Shown piece after piece: positions 14,093-21,522 of a stretch of 27,455 bases of DNA (the first letter of the stretch is position 1; each line of letters starts with the position of its first letter). Location: NCBI GenBank assembly GCA_035935465.1, contig DASYXA010000069.1:1-27455 (forward strand). Direction: 5' to 3'. Both the position numbers and the translations under genes were made by a program. Source of the DNA: UBA4735 sp035935465. Its GTDB lineage: Bacteria > Chloroflexota > Limnocylindria > P2-11E. Under the pieces are notes generated by a model. The model had not been told where the DNA came from. It ran no database searches and saw nothing but the letters and a program-made list of their open reading frames with translations.

Positions 14093-16174
14093 TTGTTCAG
14101 GTGGCAGTCAGCCTCTGTTCGTACCCGGCACAACGACGACGGCGGCCAGACGATCGTGCTCGTCGCGCTCCTGTTCGTCCTGCTGATGGGCTTCGCCGCC
14201 CTGTCGCTGGACGTCGGACGCTTCTACGCCGAACGCCGGTACCTCCAGAACGCGGTGGACAGTGCCGCGCTCGCCTGCGCCCAGAAGTACAGCCAGGGCG
14301 GGACGGTCCAGACGGCCTGGAACGCGGCGGACAACATCCTCCAGCTGTTCAACCTCCAGGCGAACCCGATCGGCGCGGCGATCACCTACCCGGGCGCGGG
14401 CGACCAGGTGAACGGCTACACCGCCCCGCTCAGCTACGCCGATAACGTCGTCGCCGATCAGAACCTGATCGGAGGGATCAAGCCGATCGCGGCGCCGCTC
14501 GGCTGCCGCGTGGCGATCAGCCTGTCGGTCGACACCTTCTTCATCAAGCTCGTGCAGCCGAACCTCGCCCAGATCGGCATGGTCACCAAGGCCTACGCGA
14601 CATCACGCGGAGGCTTCCTGCCCTCGGTCACGTACAAGTACTCGAACGGGCCGGGACCCGGCGACGGGAGCACGAACAACTTCATCGCCTGGACGATGGA
14701 GGGTCCGGACCCTGGCGATCCGACCGGCACGACCGGCAAGGACTATCAGTGCACGGCCTCGAGCGACTCGGGGTGCTCGTTCGCGACACCGACCGACCCC
14801 GGCCGCGAGCACATCATCTTCGGCGCCGGCGCGAAAGCGACGAACGATTCGTCGTTCCGCGGCTACATCGCGCTCGACATCCGCGACTTCCAGACGGTCG
14901 ATGGCAGCGGCAATCCGATCCACCTCGCGTACAACGGCGTCAGCCCGACGGCCTCCGTCAATACGCTGAAGTCCTTCGAAGGCCAGTGGATCGACAAGGG
15001 CTATCCGGGGCCGGACATCTGCACCGTCGACCCCGCGAACTTCCTGCCCTGCGCGGAGATCGCGGCGCTTGACGGGTCGAGCTCCGGCATCTTCATCGCC
15101 GACTACAACCGGTTCTTCAAGGTCGGCGACGTCCTGCTGCTCCAGCTGTACGACGGCACGGTGAAGAGCATCCCGGACTTCACGATCCAGGCGCCGTCGC
15201 TCGCCGTCCCGGCCACGGGATCGATCGCGAGCACCACGGTCCAGTACACGATGAACGGCCAGTTCAAGGCCTCGGGGTCGGTGATCTCGACCGAGCTGTA
15301 CCCGGACAACGGCTCCCTGACAGGAGGCGCCGGTGATCCGTCCACGACGAACCCGTTCATGAACGGCGCGATCTCACCCTGCGCGAGCACCGCTCCGCCG
15401 GCGGGCAGGCTGAGCTGCGGGACGATGTCGCTCAATCCCACGCCGGCGGGCGTGAGCAGCTACAGCCAGACGTGGAATGGCCTGAGCTCGAGCGGCGCGC
15501 AGAAGGGCACCTACCTCGCGTGGCTACGCGGCAACGCGACGGCGCCGTACAACCAGCGTCAGCACGACTCGGTCGTGACGATCACGGTGGCGGGTCAGCA
15601 GAAGGACTTCAACCTCACGAGCAGCACCGGGCTCGTCGCGGTCCCCAGCGTCGGAACGCAGGCCGATCTCTCGATCCGGGTGCGCGACAGCTCCGGGAGC
15701 ACGTCCTGGAACGGCGGGGCGAACAGCGTGACCCTCAGCTGGGAGGCGTGCCCCGGCAACGTGGATCCGATCACCGGGATCCTCTCGGTGCTGTCATGCA
15801 AGATCAACGGCAGCGCCGCGACCACATCGGTGAATGTGAGCGTCGGGAGCGGCAGCTCGGTCGAAGCGACGTTCAACGTGGACACGACGACCGCCACGAG
15901 CGACAGGACGTACACCGGCTGGGTCCGCGGTTTCGGCCGGGACGCATCGGGTGACCCGGTGAACCACGTGTATCCGGTCACGGTGACGGTCAACGTGGTG
16001 TCGGGCGGCGTGACGAGCTACGTCGACGTCATCGGCTACGCCGCGTTCAGGATCACCGCCATCACCAGCAACGACGTCAGCGGCGTCGCGGTCAGCAAGA
16101 CGGTCTACGACCCGAACGACCCGCTCCTTGCGATCGCCAAGAAGATCCGGCTCGTCCCCTGGGAGACGCCCTAG
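14093..16174 (+). CDS. Large TadG-like surface protein
   Basis: The 693-aa protein starts with a short tail containing HNDDGGQ, then TIVLVALLFVLLMGFAALSLDVGRFY and AERRYLQNAVDSAALACAQ, a clear TadG-type N-terminus that anchors it as a pseudopilin. The rest is extracytoplasmic and beta-rich: a segment around 195-330 with YKYSNGPGPGDG and an IAWTMEGPDP block, then Ig-like stretches (TWNGLSSSGAQKGTYLAWLRG; VTVTVNVVSGG near the end). No vWA motif. TTG at 14093 is the only plausible start before the helix. It follows the previous gene after 84 nt, in which I see no convincing terminator or promoter. Its TAG shares CTAG with the convergent DUF885 gene. Likely a surface adhesin of the Tad system. 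Confidence 0.78.
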   Translation: MFRWQSASVRTRHNDDGGQTIVLVALLFVLLMGFAALSLDVGRFYAERRYLQNAVDSAALACAQKYSQGGTVQTAWNAADNILQLFNLQANPIGAAITYPGAGDQVNGYTAPLSYADNVVADQNLIGGIKPIAAPLGCRVAISLSVDTFFIKLVQPNLAQIGMVTKAYATSRGGFLPSVTYKYSNGPGPGDGSTNNFIAWTMEGPDPGDPTGTTGKDYQCTASSDSGCSFATPTDPGREHIIFGAGAKATNDSSFRGYIALDIRDFQTVDGSGNPIHLAYNGVSPTASVNTLKSFEGQWIDKGYPGPDICTVDPANFLPCAEIAALDGSSSGIFIADYNRFFKVGDVLLLQLYDGTVKSIPDFTIQAPSLAVPATGSIASTTVQYTMNGQFKASGSVISTELYPDNGSLTGGAGDPSTTNPFMNGAISPCASTAPPAGRLSCGTMSLNPTPAGVSSYSQTWNGLSSSGAQKGTYLAWLRGNATAPYNQRQHDSVVTITVAGQQKDFNLTSSTGLVAVPSVGTQADLSIRVRDSSGSTSWNGGANSVTLSWEACPGNVDPITGILSVLSCKINGSAATTSVNVSVGSGSSVEATFNVDTTTATSDRTYTGWVRGFGRDASGDPVNHVYPVTVTVNVVSGGVTSYVDVIGYAAFRITAITSNDVSGVAVSKTVYDPNDPLLAIAKKIRLVPWETP

Positions 16175-17796
16175 ACCAGGCCGAGCTCCGCGGCCGCGAG
16201 CGCCGGCGGGATCGAGGCGCATCCGAGCAGCCCGTCGTGGAACCTCCGCATCCCGTAGCCCTTGCGCTGCGCGCGCCGGCGAAGCTCGAGGATCGCGGCG
16301 CGGCCGAGGGCGTAGCTCGACGGCTGCAGCGGGTTCAGCGTGTAGCGGCGGCACTCGCCGACGGCCGCCGTCCGCTCGAGCCGCGGCCCCTCCGTCATGA
16401 AGCTCACCGCCTGCTCGAAGGAGAGCTCGCCGGTCGAGAGCCCGACGTCCACGCTCACCCGCGCCGCGCGCCAGAGGAGGTCCTTGAGGCGCAGCAGGCG
16501 CGTCTCGGGATCGTCGAGGAACCCGAGCTCGGTCATGAGCTCCTCGACGTACAGGCCCCAGCCCTCGATGAACACGTTCGACCGGATCGCCTTGCGGACG
16601 ATCGACGGATGGCCGGCGGCGGTCGCGAGCTGGAGGTGATGGCCCGGATAGCCCTCGTGGCAGGCGATCACCGCGATGCCCTTGCGCGGATGGCCCAAGA
16701 GCCGCTCCTCCTTCACCGTGGCCGGCTCGCCCGCGGCCGGCAGGGTCACCCAAAAGCGGCCGCGGCGCGAGCGCTCGAACTGGCCCGGCTGCACGTACGC
16801 CGCGTAGGGGAGCGTCGGGCGGGCGAAGTCGGGCATCGCTTCGACCGTGAGCGACTCGCCGTCCGGGAACGCCGCCAGATCCGCGACGCGCGCCGCCTCG
16901 CGCGACCGCTCCATGTCGGTGCGGTACGCCGCGACGAGCTCGTCCTCGGCCGGATGGTCCGTGCGGAGCCGCTCGACGGAACGGTGCCACTCCGTATCAC
17001 CCAGCTCGCGCGCGGCCTCCGCGAGCTTCGCGGCGGTCTCGGCGTAGAGCTCCTCGCCCCACTTCTTGAGCGAGACCGCGTCGTACGGGAGGAGCTCCTT
17101 GTCGCGCAGGAGCGCGTCGAACGCGTCGCGCCCGATCGCGAAGCTGCCCTTCGCGCGGCGCATGAGGTCATCGCGCAGCCACGAGGCGTACTGATCGAGC
17201 GCGTCGCCGGCCCGCTTCCCCGCCCCGGTGAGCGCGGCCTTGGCCTTCGAGCCCTCGGGCGCGAGCGACGGGAGCACCGCCCGGACGAACGTCGCGCCCG
17301 CGGTCGCGCTCTCGCCGGCGACGACGACATACACCGGCGGGACGCGCTCGGGGTCGAGGTTCGCCACGGCATGGCGGAGCGCGGCCGGGGCCTGCTCGAG
17401 GCGCTCGGCGAGCGCGCCGAGCCGCGTCTCGACGTCGCCCTCCTCACGGATGAGCGCGTAGTACGCGCCGCGGGTGATCGCGTCCGAGTAGAGCGACGGC
17501 TGCCGCGCGTGCCGCTCGAACGGGCGCAGCGCCCTCTCGCCGCGGAGCTCGCCGAGGGCGAGCGCGAGATCGGTGCGATCCGTCGGGCTCCACGACGACG
17601 GGTCATGCGACTCGAAGACGTGCAGCCAGCGGTCGGCGAACGCGTCGCGCGCCGCGAAGCCCTCGGCCGACAGGTCGGCGAGCTTCGCGTCGTGGTCGTG
17701 CAGGCCGGCGATCGTCGCCGCGGTCGGGTCGAGCGCGTACCGGTCGCGGACGAAGAGCTCGGCCTGCTGCCGGAACGCGTCCTGCCCCCCTACCAT
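16171..17796 (-). CDS. DUF885 family protein, predicted zinc peptidase
   Basis: The 541-aa protein matches DUF885 over its length. The HEGYPGHH motif at about 380-387 and the downstream EGWGLYVEELM (about 411-421) form a thermolysin-like metal site: two His plus a distal Glu, with the motif Glu as base. No signal peptide is visible, so it is probably cytoplasmic. Family members are uncharacterised in most bacteria, and the function is inferred from the motif. ATG at 17796 is chosen because an in-frame ATG at 17832 would overlap the start codon of the divergent gene, and the conserved sequence begins after 17796. It converges with the large TadG-like gene on a shared CTAG. Confidence 0.82.
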   Translation of the reverse strand: MVGGQDAFRQQAELFVRDRYALDPTAATIAGLHDHDAKLADLSAEGFAARDAFADRWLHVFESHDPSSWSPTDRTDLALALGELRGERALRPFERHARQPSLYSDAITRGAYYALIREEGDVETRLGALAERLEQAPAALRHAVANLDPERVPPVYVVVAGESATAGATFVRAVLPSLAPEGSKAKAALTGAGKRAGDALDQYASWLRDDLMRRAKGSFAIGRDAFDALLRDKELLPYDAVSLKKWGEELYAETAAKLAEAARELGDTEWHRSVERLRTDHPAEDELVAAYRTDMERSREAARVADLAAFPDGESLTVEAMPDFARPTLPYAAYVQPGQFERSRRGRFWVTLPAAGEPATVKEERLLGHPRKGIAVIACHEGYPGHHLQLATAAGHPSIVRKAIRSNVFIEGWGLYVEELMTELGFLDDPETRLLRLKDLLWRAARVSVDVGLSTGELSFEQAVSFMTEGPRLERTAAVGECRRYTLNPLQPSSYALGRAAILELRRRAQRKGYGMRRFHDGLLGCASIPPALAAAELGLV

Positions 17797-17830
17797 CGGT
17801 AGCAGTCTTTCATCTTCAGGGGAGTGGCTC

Positions 17831-18187
17831 ATGGCGGTCGTCCCACGCTATCCCGACTGCGAGCATTGCGAGGCTCCGTGCTGCCGCAGGCAGTTCATGG
17901 AGGACTCCGACCACTGGTTCAGGCTCGCCGAGATCCGGCCGATCTACACCGCGGCCGGCACCGACGTGCACGTCGTCGGCTGGGCCACGCAGCCCGACGG
18001 CCGCCAGCCGATGATCGCCTGCGACGCGTTCGACGCAACGACGCTCCAGTGCGGCATCTACGCCTCGCGGCCGGAGCACTGCCGCGAGTACGACTGCCGC
18101 GATGACGATCCCGACGAGTGGCAGGCCCGTGCGCACTGCGACCTCGCCCGCCACCGCACGGTCGGGCGGGTGCGCGGCGGCCGATGA
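17831..18187 (+). CDS. YkgJ-type cysteine cluster protein
   Basis: A 118-aa protein with the YkgJ/CxxCxxxCC pattern: Cys10, Cys13, Cys17 and Cys18 at the N-terminus (CEHCEAPCC) and Cys64, Cys74, Cys84 and Cys89 (CREYDC) downstream, with YASRPEHCREY as the usual RP-CR core. The family is thought to bind zinc or iron; the biochemical role is unknown. A Shine-Dalgarno-like AGGGGAG lies 7 nt before ATG 17831 and fixes the start. Its stop overlaps the next ATG as ATGA. It is divergent from the DUF885 gene, with only about 34 nt between the chosen starts. Confidence 0.85.
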   Translation: MAVVPRYPDCEHCEAPCCRRQFMEDSDHWFRLAEIRPIYTAAGTDVHVVGWATQPDGRQPMIACDAFDATTLQCGIYASRPEHCREYDCRDDDPDEWQARAHCDLARHRTVGRVRGGR

Positions 18188-18648
18188 CGCACACCCGGGC
18201 GAGCGTCATCAAGCGCGTCGAGGCCGAATACCGCGCGCTCGACGCGATCGTCGGTAGGCTCGCGCCCGCCGACTTCCGCAGGCCCGCGATGCGCGAGCAG
18301 GCGCCGATCCGCTTCACCGCGAAGGACGTCCTCGCGCACATCAACGCCTGGAAGTTCCGGCAGGCCCGCGTGACGGCGAACGATCGGAGCCCGCTCCGGC
18401 CATCCGAGCCGCCACGGACCGGGGCGATCAGGGACACGAACGCCGGGATCTACGCGCGCTCCCACCGCACGCCCGCGAAGACGATCGTCGCGGAGCACCG
18501 CGCCGCCCACCGGGCGATGCTGAAGGCGCTCCGCGCCGCACCGCCGGAGTACTTCGCGAAGCAGCGGTCCCGCCAATGGCCGTTCGATGCCGTGGGCCAC
18601 GTCGAGGAGCATCGCCGAAAGCACCTCGAGCCGCTGCTCGGCGGATAG
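18184..18648 (+). CDS. DinB/ClbS-like four-helix protein
   Basis: A 154-aa, all-helical protein. FTAKDVLAHINAWK (44-57) and GHVEEHRRKHLEPLL (138-152) carry His52, His139 and His143, the three-histidine metal site of the DinB superfamily, and the layout recalls the ClbS/DfsB branch. Members include thiol-dependent transferases and stress-related hydrolases; no substrate can be given. The middle NAGIYARSHRTPAKTI stretch is also seen in ClbS-like proteins. It overlaps the YkgJ-like gene by 4 nt, so the two are translated together. A perfect hairpin follows the stop. Confidence 0.75.
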   Translation: MTHTRASVIKRVEAEYRALDAIVGRLAPADFRRPAMREQAPIRFTAKDVLAHINAWKFRQARVTANDRSPLRPSEPPRTGAIRDTNAGIYARSHRTPAKTIVAEHRAAHRAMLKALRAAPPEYFAKQRSRQWPFDAVGHVEEHRRKHLEPLLGG

Positions 18649-18653
18649 CGCGG

Positions 18654-18678
18654 GGCGCGCGAGGGATCCTCGCGCGCC
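18654..18678. terminator. Perfect inverted repeat between convergent genes
   Basis: GGCGCGCGAGG (18654-18664) pairs perfectly with CCTCGCGCGCC (18668-18678) around a 3-nt loop. It sits between the stops of the DinB-like gene and the cupredoxin gene, so it can end transcription from both sides. No T tract follows. Confidence 0.6.
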
Positions 18679-18702
18679 TCGGTGCCGTGCGGAGCGTCTG
18701 GG

Positions 18703-19125
18703 CTAATCGACGGTGAAGGCCACGTGCATGCCACTCGCGTAGTGGCCGATCTCGTTGCACATGAGGACGTAGTGACCGGCCGGGAGCGTCACGCTGAACG
18801 TCTTGGACGCGCCAACCGCCATCTCGCCGGTCTCGCCGACGTTCCCGGTCTCGTCCACCTTGCCCGGTTCGGCCGAGTCCATCGGGATCTTGTCCTGGGC
18901 CACGTCGGTCCGGATGACGACGAGCTCGTGGACGACCGCGCCGGCGTTCCGCACCGCGAAGGTGACGGTGCCGGCCTTCACGGTGGTCCGGTCGACCGAG
19001 ATCTTCATATCGGTGAGGGTGGCGTTCACCGTTCCACCCGCCGCGGGTGCCGCGGCGGCGGCCGCGCAGCCCGCAAGGACCACCGTCGCCAGGATCAGGA
19101 ACGCCGCGACTGTCAGCTTGCGCAC
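18703..19125 (-). CDS. Lipid-anchored cupredoxin (type 1 copper protein)
   Basis: A 140-aa lipoprotein: signal 1-20 with lipobox VLAGC, Cys20 acylated, then an Ala/Gly linker and one cupredoxin beta-sandwich. Likely copper ligands are His66 (VVHELVV), Cys123, His128 and Met133 (MCNEIGHYASGM). It would carry electrons, or bind copper, outside the membrane. GTG at 19125 is preferred to an in-frame start 10 codons upstream because AGGTAGG sits at normal spacing before it. It is downstream of mobA with 170 nt between, a gap holding a repeated motif (19219-19291). The partner oxidoreductase is not in the window. Confidence 0.85.
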   Translation of the reverse strand: MRKLTVAAFLILATVVLAGCAAAAAAPAAGGTVNATLTDMKISVDRTTVKAGTVTFAVRNAGAVVHELVVIRTDVAQDKIPMDSAEPGKVDETGNVGETGEMAVGASKTFSVTLPAGHYVLMCNEIGHYASGMHVAFTVD

Positions 19126-19218
19126 GTCAGACCTACCTTTTCTTCGCCTGGCCACGCCTCGGGCGCCGGTCGGGCCGGATCGCCCCGGCGTGCCTCTGCG
19201 GGGATGTTCGTCCCGGGA

Positions 19219-19291
19219 CCGCTTCGGGTCGTGCGCCGAACGGCCCGTTCCGCGATGCCGAACGGCCCTCCCGGATGGCCGGCGGTACCGG
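19219..19291 (+). repeat. Multi-block intergenic motif, copy 1
   Basis: Four blocks occur in order on the plus strand: CCGCTTCGGGTC (19219-19230), GCCGAACGGCCCG (19235-19247), GCCGAACGGCCC (19257-19268) and GGCGGTACCGG (19281-19291). The same blocks in the same order occur on the minus strand at 27434-27330 before flp. The second and third blocks are inverted repeats around GAAC. Function unknown. Relative to the cupredoxin gene this copy is in the opposite orientation from the flp copy. Confidence 0.5.
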
Positions 19292-19295
19292 GCCG

Positions 19296-19874
19296 CTACC
19301 GGCGCAGCAGCGCCTCGGCGAGCTCCTCGGGGGTGTTCACGTTGGTGAACGCGCGGAGCGTCGGGTCGACCACGCGCAGCTCAGGCTCCTCGATCGCCTT
19401 CACCGTGACCGCGTCGAAGAACGAGATCACCCGCAGGCGGTTCTCCGCGATCGCGCGGGCCATCTGCGGGACGCAGGCCTTCGCGTAGAGCGCGTGCAGC
19501 GTCTCGTACTCGCCGCCGATCCTGGGGATCACCACATCGGCGTCGCCGACGTGTCCGAGCAGCAGACGCCACACGTCCGCGGAGAGGAACGGCATGTCGC
19601 ACGCCGCGACGAGGACGGTGTCGTGCAGCGCGGCGCCGACGCCGGTCGCGATGCCGCCGAGGGCGCCGCCGTCGGGCCAGCGGTCGTGCACCACACGCAG
19701 CCCGAGCCGCTCGTACGTCGGGTCGTTCGCGACGATGAGCACGTCGTCCGCGACCTCCGCGAGCACGCCGGCCACGCGCGTGATGAGCGGCTCGCCGTCG
19801 AGCTCGATCCAGGCCTTGTCCTGGCCCATCCGCTTGCTCTTGCCGCCGGCCATGATCGCGGCCGAGACGCTCAT
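19296..19874 (-). CDS. mobA: Molybdenum cofactor guanylyltransferase
   Basis: The 192-aa protein is MobA, which joins GMP from GTP to molybdopterin-Mo to make MGD. IMAGGKSKRMGQDKAWIEL (7-25) is the nucleotide-binding signature, followed by VHDRWPDGGALGGIATG and ACDMPFLS, where the Asp binds Mg. The C-terminal AFTNVNTPEEL is also diagnostic. ATG at 19874 is used, since it starts directly before the beta strand; an in-frame GTG at 19889 would overlap mobB. It follows mobB by 7 nt in the tatA-mobB-mobA operon. Moa/Moe genes for the earlier steps are not in the window. Confidence 0.93.
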   Translation of the reverse strand: MSVSAAIMAGGKSKRMGQDKAWIELDGEPLITRVAGVLAEVADDVLIVANDPTYERLGLRVVHDRWPDGGALGGIATGVGAALHDTVLVAACDMPFLSADVWRLLLGHVGDADVVIPRIGGEYETLHALYAKACVPQMARAIAENRLRVISFFDAVTVKAIEEPELRVVDPTLRAFTNVNTPEELAEALLRR

Positions 19875-19881
19875 CGGGCCG

Positions 19882-20391
19882 TCATTCACGCGCGCCGATG
19901 CGCGACAGAATGAAGTCAGCGACGCCCCGCGCGTCGCCGAGGCCGAAATGCGGCACGGCGGGGCTCACCTGGAAATCGGACACCGTCGCGACGAGATTCC
20001 GGTCGTTCAGGCAGAGCAGGTCGGTCGAGAGCGCGGCGCGCGCGACCTCGATCTTCGGGAGCGGCTCGGCCTTGAAGCCCTCGACGACGATGAGGTCGAG
20101 GTCCTCGCGCGCGTACCGGGCGATGACCGGCTCGAGCGTGAGCTCCTGCTCGACCCGGGCGTCGTCGATGACCGCGGTCTGGGCGCCGCCGGTCACGATC
20201 GTCTGCACGACGCCCGTGCGGCGCGCGCGATAGCTGTCCTTTTCCGGCTGATCGATCTCGAATCCGGCATGGGCGTGCTTCAGGTAGCCGACCCGCAGAC
20301 CCTTCGCGACGAGGAGCGGCAGCACCGCGAGCAGGAGCGTCGTCTTGCCGCTGTTGTGCCGGCCGACGAACGCGATGCGCGGTGCCTTCAC
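19882..20391 (-). CDS. mobB: Molybdopterin-guanine dinucleotide biosynthesis protein B
   Basis: The 169-aa P-loop protein begins KAPRIAFVGRHNSGKTTLL, with Walker A GRHNSGKTT at about 9-17. YLKHAHAGFEID and KDSYRARRTGV are typical MobB blocks, and DLDLIVVEGFKAEPLPKIEV is the conserved Walker B/EGFK region. MobB binds GTP and assists MobA. Start GTG at 20391 lies right before the first strand; the frame is open upstream into tatA, but that part is unrelated sequence. It is 10 nt after tatA, consistent with one transcript. Confidence 0.92.
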   Translation of the reverse strand: MKAPRIAFVGRHNSGKTTLLLAVLPLLVAKGLRVGYLKHAHAGFEIDQPEKDSYRARRTGVVQTIVTGGAQTAVIDDARVEQELTLEPVIARYAREDLDLIVVEGFKAEPLPKIEVARAALSTDLLCLNDRNLVATVSDFQVSPAVPHFGLGDARGVADFILSRIGARE

Positions 20392-20401
20392 CGCGGCAGC
20401 G

Positions 20402-20671
20402 TTATGCGCCGAGCGGCGTCCCGCACTGGACGCAGAACTTCGCGCCCTCGGCGTTCGACTTCCCGCAGTTCGCGCAGAACTTCCCGGATGCCGCGGCACC
20501 GGTGGCGGTCGATGCGACCGGGGTGGTGTCCTTCTTCTCGGCTTCGTCGCGGAACGTCCGCACCCCGCGGCCGAGCTGGCCGAACACGGTGGGGAGCTTC
20601 CCCGCCCCGAAGACGATGAGCACGATGACCAGGACGAAGACGAGCTCCGGCCCACCAAGGTTGAACGGCAT
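20402..20671 (-). CDS. tatA: TatA/E-family translocase subunit fused to a zinc ribbon
   Basis: The 89-aa protein starts with LGGPELVFVLVIVLIVFGAGKLPTVFGQLGRGVRTFRDEA, the TatA transmembrane helix, hinge and amphipathic helix. After a Thr/Ala linker (48-62), FCANCGKSNAEGAKFCVQCG is a double CxxC zinc ribbon (about 65-84). TatA forms the pore for folded, often cofactor-containing proteins; the ribbon is an extra domain absent from standard TatA and would face the cytoplasm. AGGAAG with 9-nt spacing supports ATG 20671. It heads a cluster with mobB and mobA. TatC is not in the window. Confidence 0.87.
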   Translation of the reverse strand: MPFNLGGPELVFVLVIVLIVFGAGKLPTVFGQLGRGVRTFRDEAEKKDTTPVASTATGAAASGKFCANCGKSNAEGAKFCVQCGTPLGA

Positions 20672-20689
20672 GATCGATCACTTCCTCGT

Positions 20690-20704
20690 GCGCGCTGGGC
20701 GCGC
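20690..20704 (-). terminator. Weak hairpin after the Tad operon
   Basis: GCGCGC (20690-20695) and GCGCGC (20699-20704) can pair around a 3-nt loop, 33 nt after the tadC stop and close before the tatA ribosome-binding site. It may attenuate read-through from the pilus operon into tatA. The stem is short and simple in sequence, so this is tentative. Confidence 0.25.
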
Positions 20705-20736
20705 GGTATCTCGTCCAGGAGTGTACGAGAGGGCGA

Positions 20737-21522
20737 TCAGCCGAAGAGGCCGGCGAGCAGCGTCAGGAACAGCGGAACGACGACGAGCAGCATCAGCGCG
20801 GGCAGGTAGCAGAGCACGAGCGTCAGCATCAGCTTGCCCTCGACCCTGGACGCCGCTTCGATCGCGGCCGTCCGCTCGGCGGCCCGCGCGGCGTCGCGAG
20901 CATCCCGGATCACGCTGAGCGAGCCGCGGCCCAGGCCGCGCGACCGCTCGAGCGCCGTCGCCACTGCCGCAAGTCCGGCGACACCCTCGACCCCGCCGGC
21001 GTCGGTGAGCGCACCGAACAGCGGCGCGCCGAGGGCATAGGCATCGGCCGCGCCCGCGAGCGCGCGATCGAGCACCGTGGACGACGTCGGGATCCGGGCG
21101 ACGGCGACGATCGCGGTCTCGATCGGGCGTCCCGCCGCGGCGAGCGCTTCGACGCGCTCGAGCACCAGCCCCAGTGCGCGCTCGGCGTCACGTCGTCGCG
21201 CGCGCGCGCGGCGCTCGACGGCCAGCGATGGCGTGACGAAGCCGACGTACGCGAGCGCGGCCGCGAGCGCCGGGATGCCGAGGAGCCCGCCGGCGATCGC
21301 ACCGCCGATCAGCCCGAGACACTTCGCGGCGGCGAGCTCGGTCTGGGTGCGCGGCAGGCCGGCCTGACGCAGGTCGCGATCCGCGACCGGCTGCCAGCGG
21401 GGTCCGTGCCGCGATCGTGGTGCCAGCAGCGCGAGCCGTCGTTGCACGATCGAGCCGCGGCGGACGACCGACCCGAGCGCGACCACCGCGGCGACGGTGC
21501 ACGCGGCACCGACGGCGATCAC
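20737..21522 (-). CDS. tadC: TadC-like inner-membrane platform protein
   Basis: The 261-aa protein is a type II secretion F-domain protein of the Tad system: one N-terminal helix (2-20), a linker with LRQAGLPRTQTELAAAK, two central helices (about 68-98), a cytoplasmic four-helix F domain (ALGLVLERVEALAAAGRPIETAI to RDARDAARAAERTAAIEAASR), and a C-terminal helix with LVLCYLPALMLLVVVPL. Paired with TadB it forms the assembly platform that the ATPase CpaF acts on. GTG at 21522 overlaps the TadB stop by 4 nt. It is the last gene of the operon. Confidence 0.85.
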   Translation of the reverse strand: MIAVGAACTVAAVVALGSVVRRGSIVQRRLALLAPRSRHGPRWQPVADRDLRQAGLPRTQTELAAAKCLGLIGGAIAGGLLGIPALAAALAYVGFVTPSLAVERRARARRRDAERALGLVLERVEALAAAGRPIETAIVAVARIPTSSTVLDRALAGAADAYALGAPLFGALTDAGGVEGVAGLAAVATALERSRGLGRGSLSVIRDARDAARAAERTAAIEAASRVEGKLMLTLVLCYLPALMLLVVVPLFLTLLAGLFG

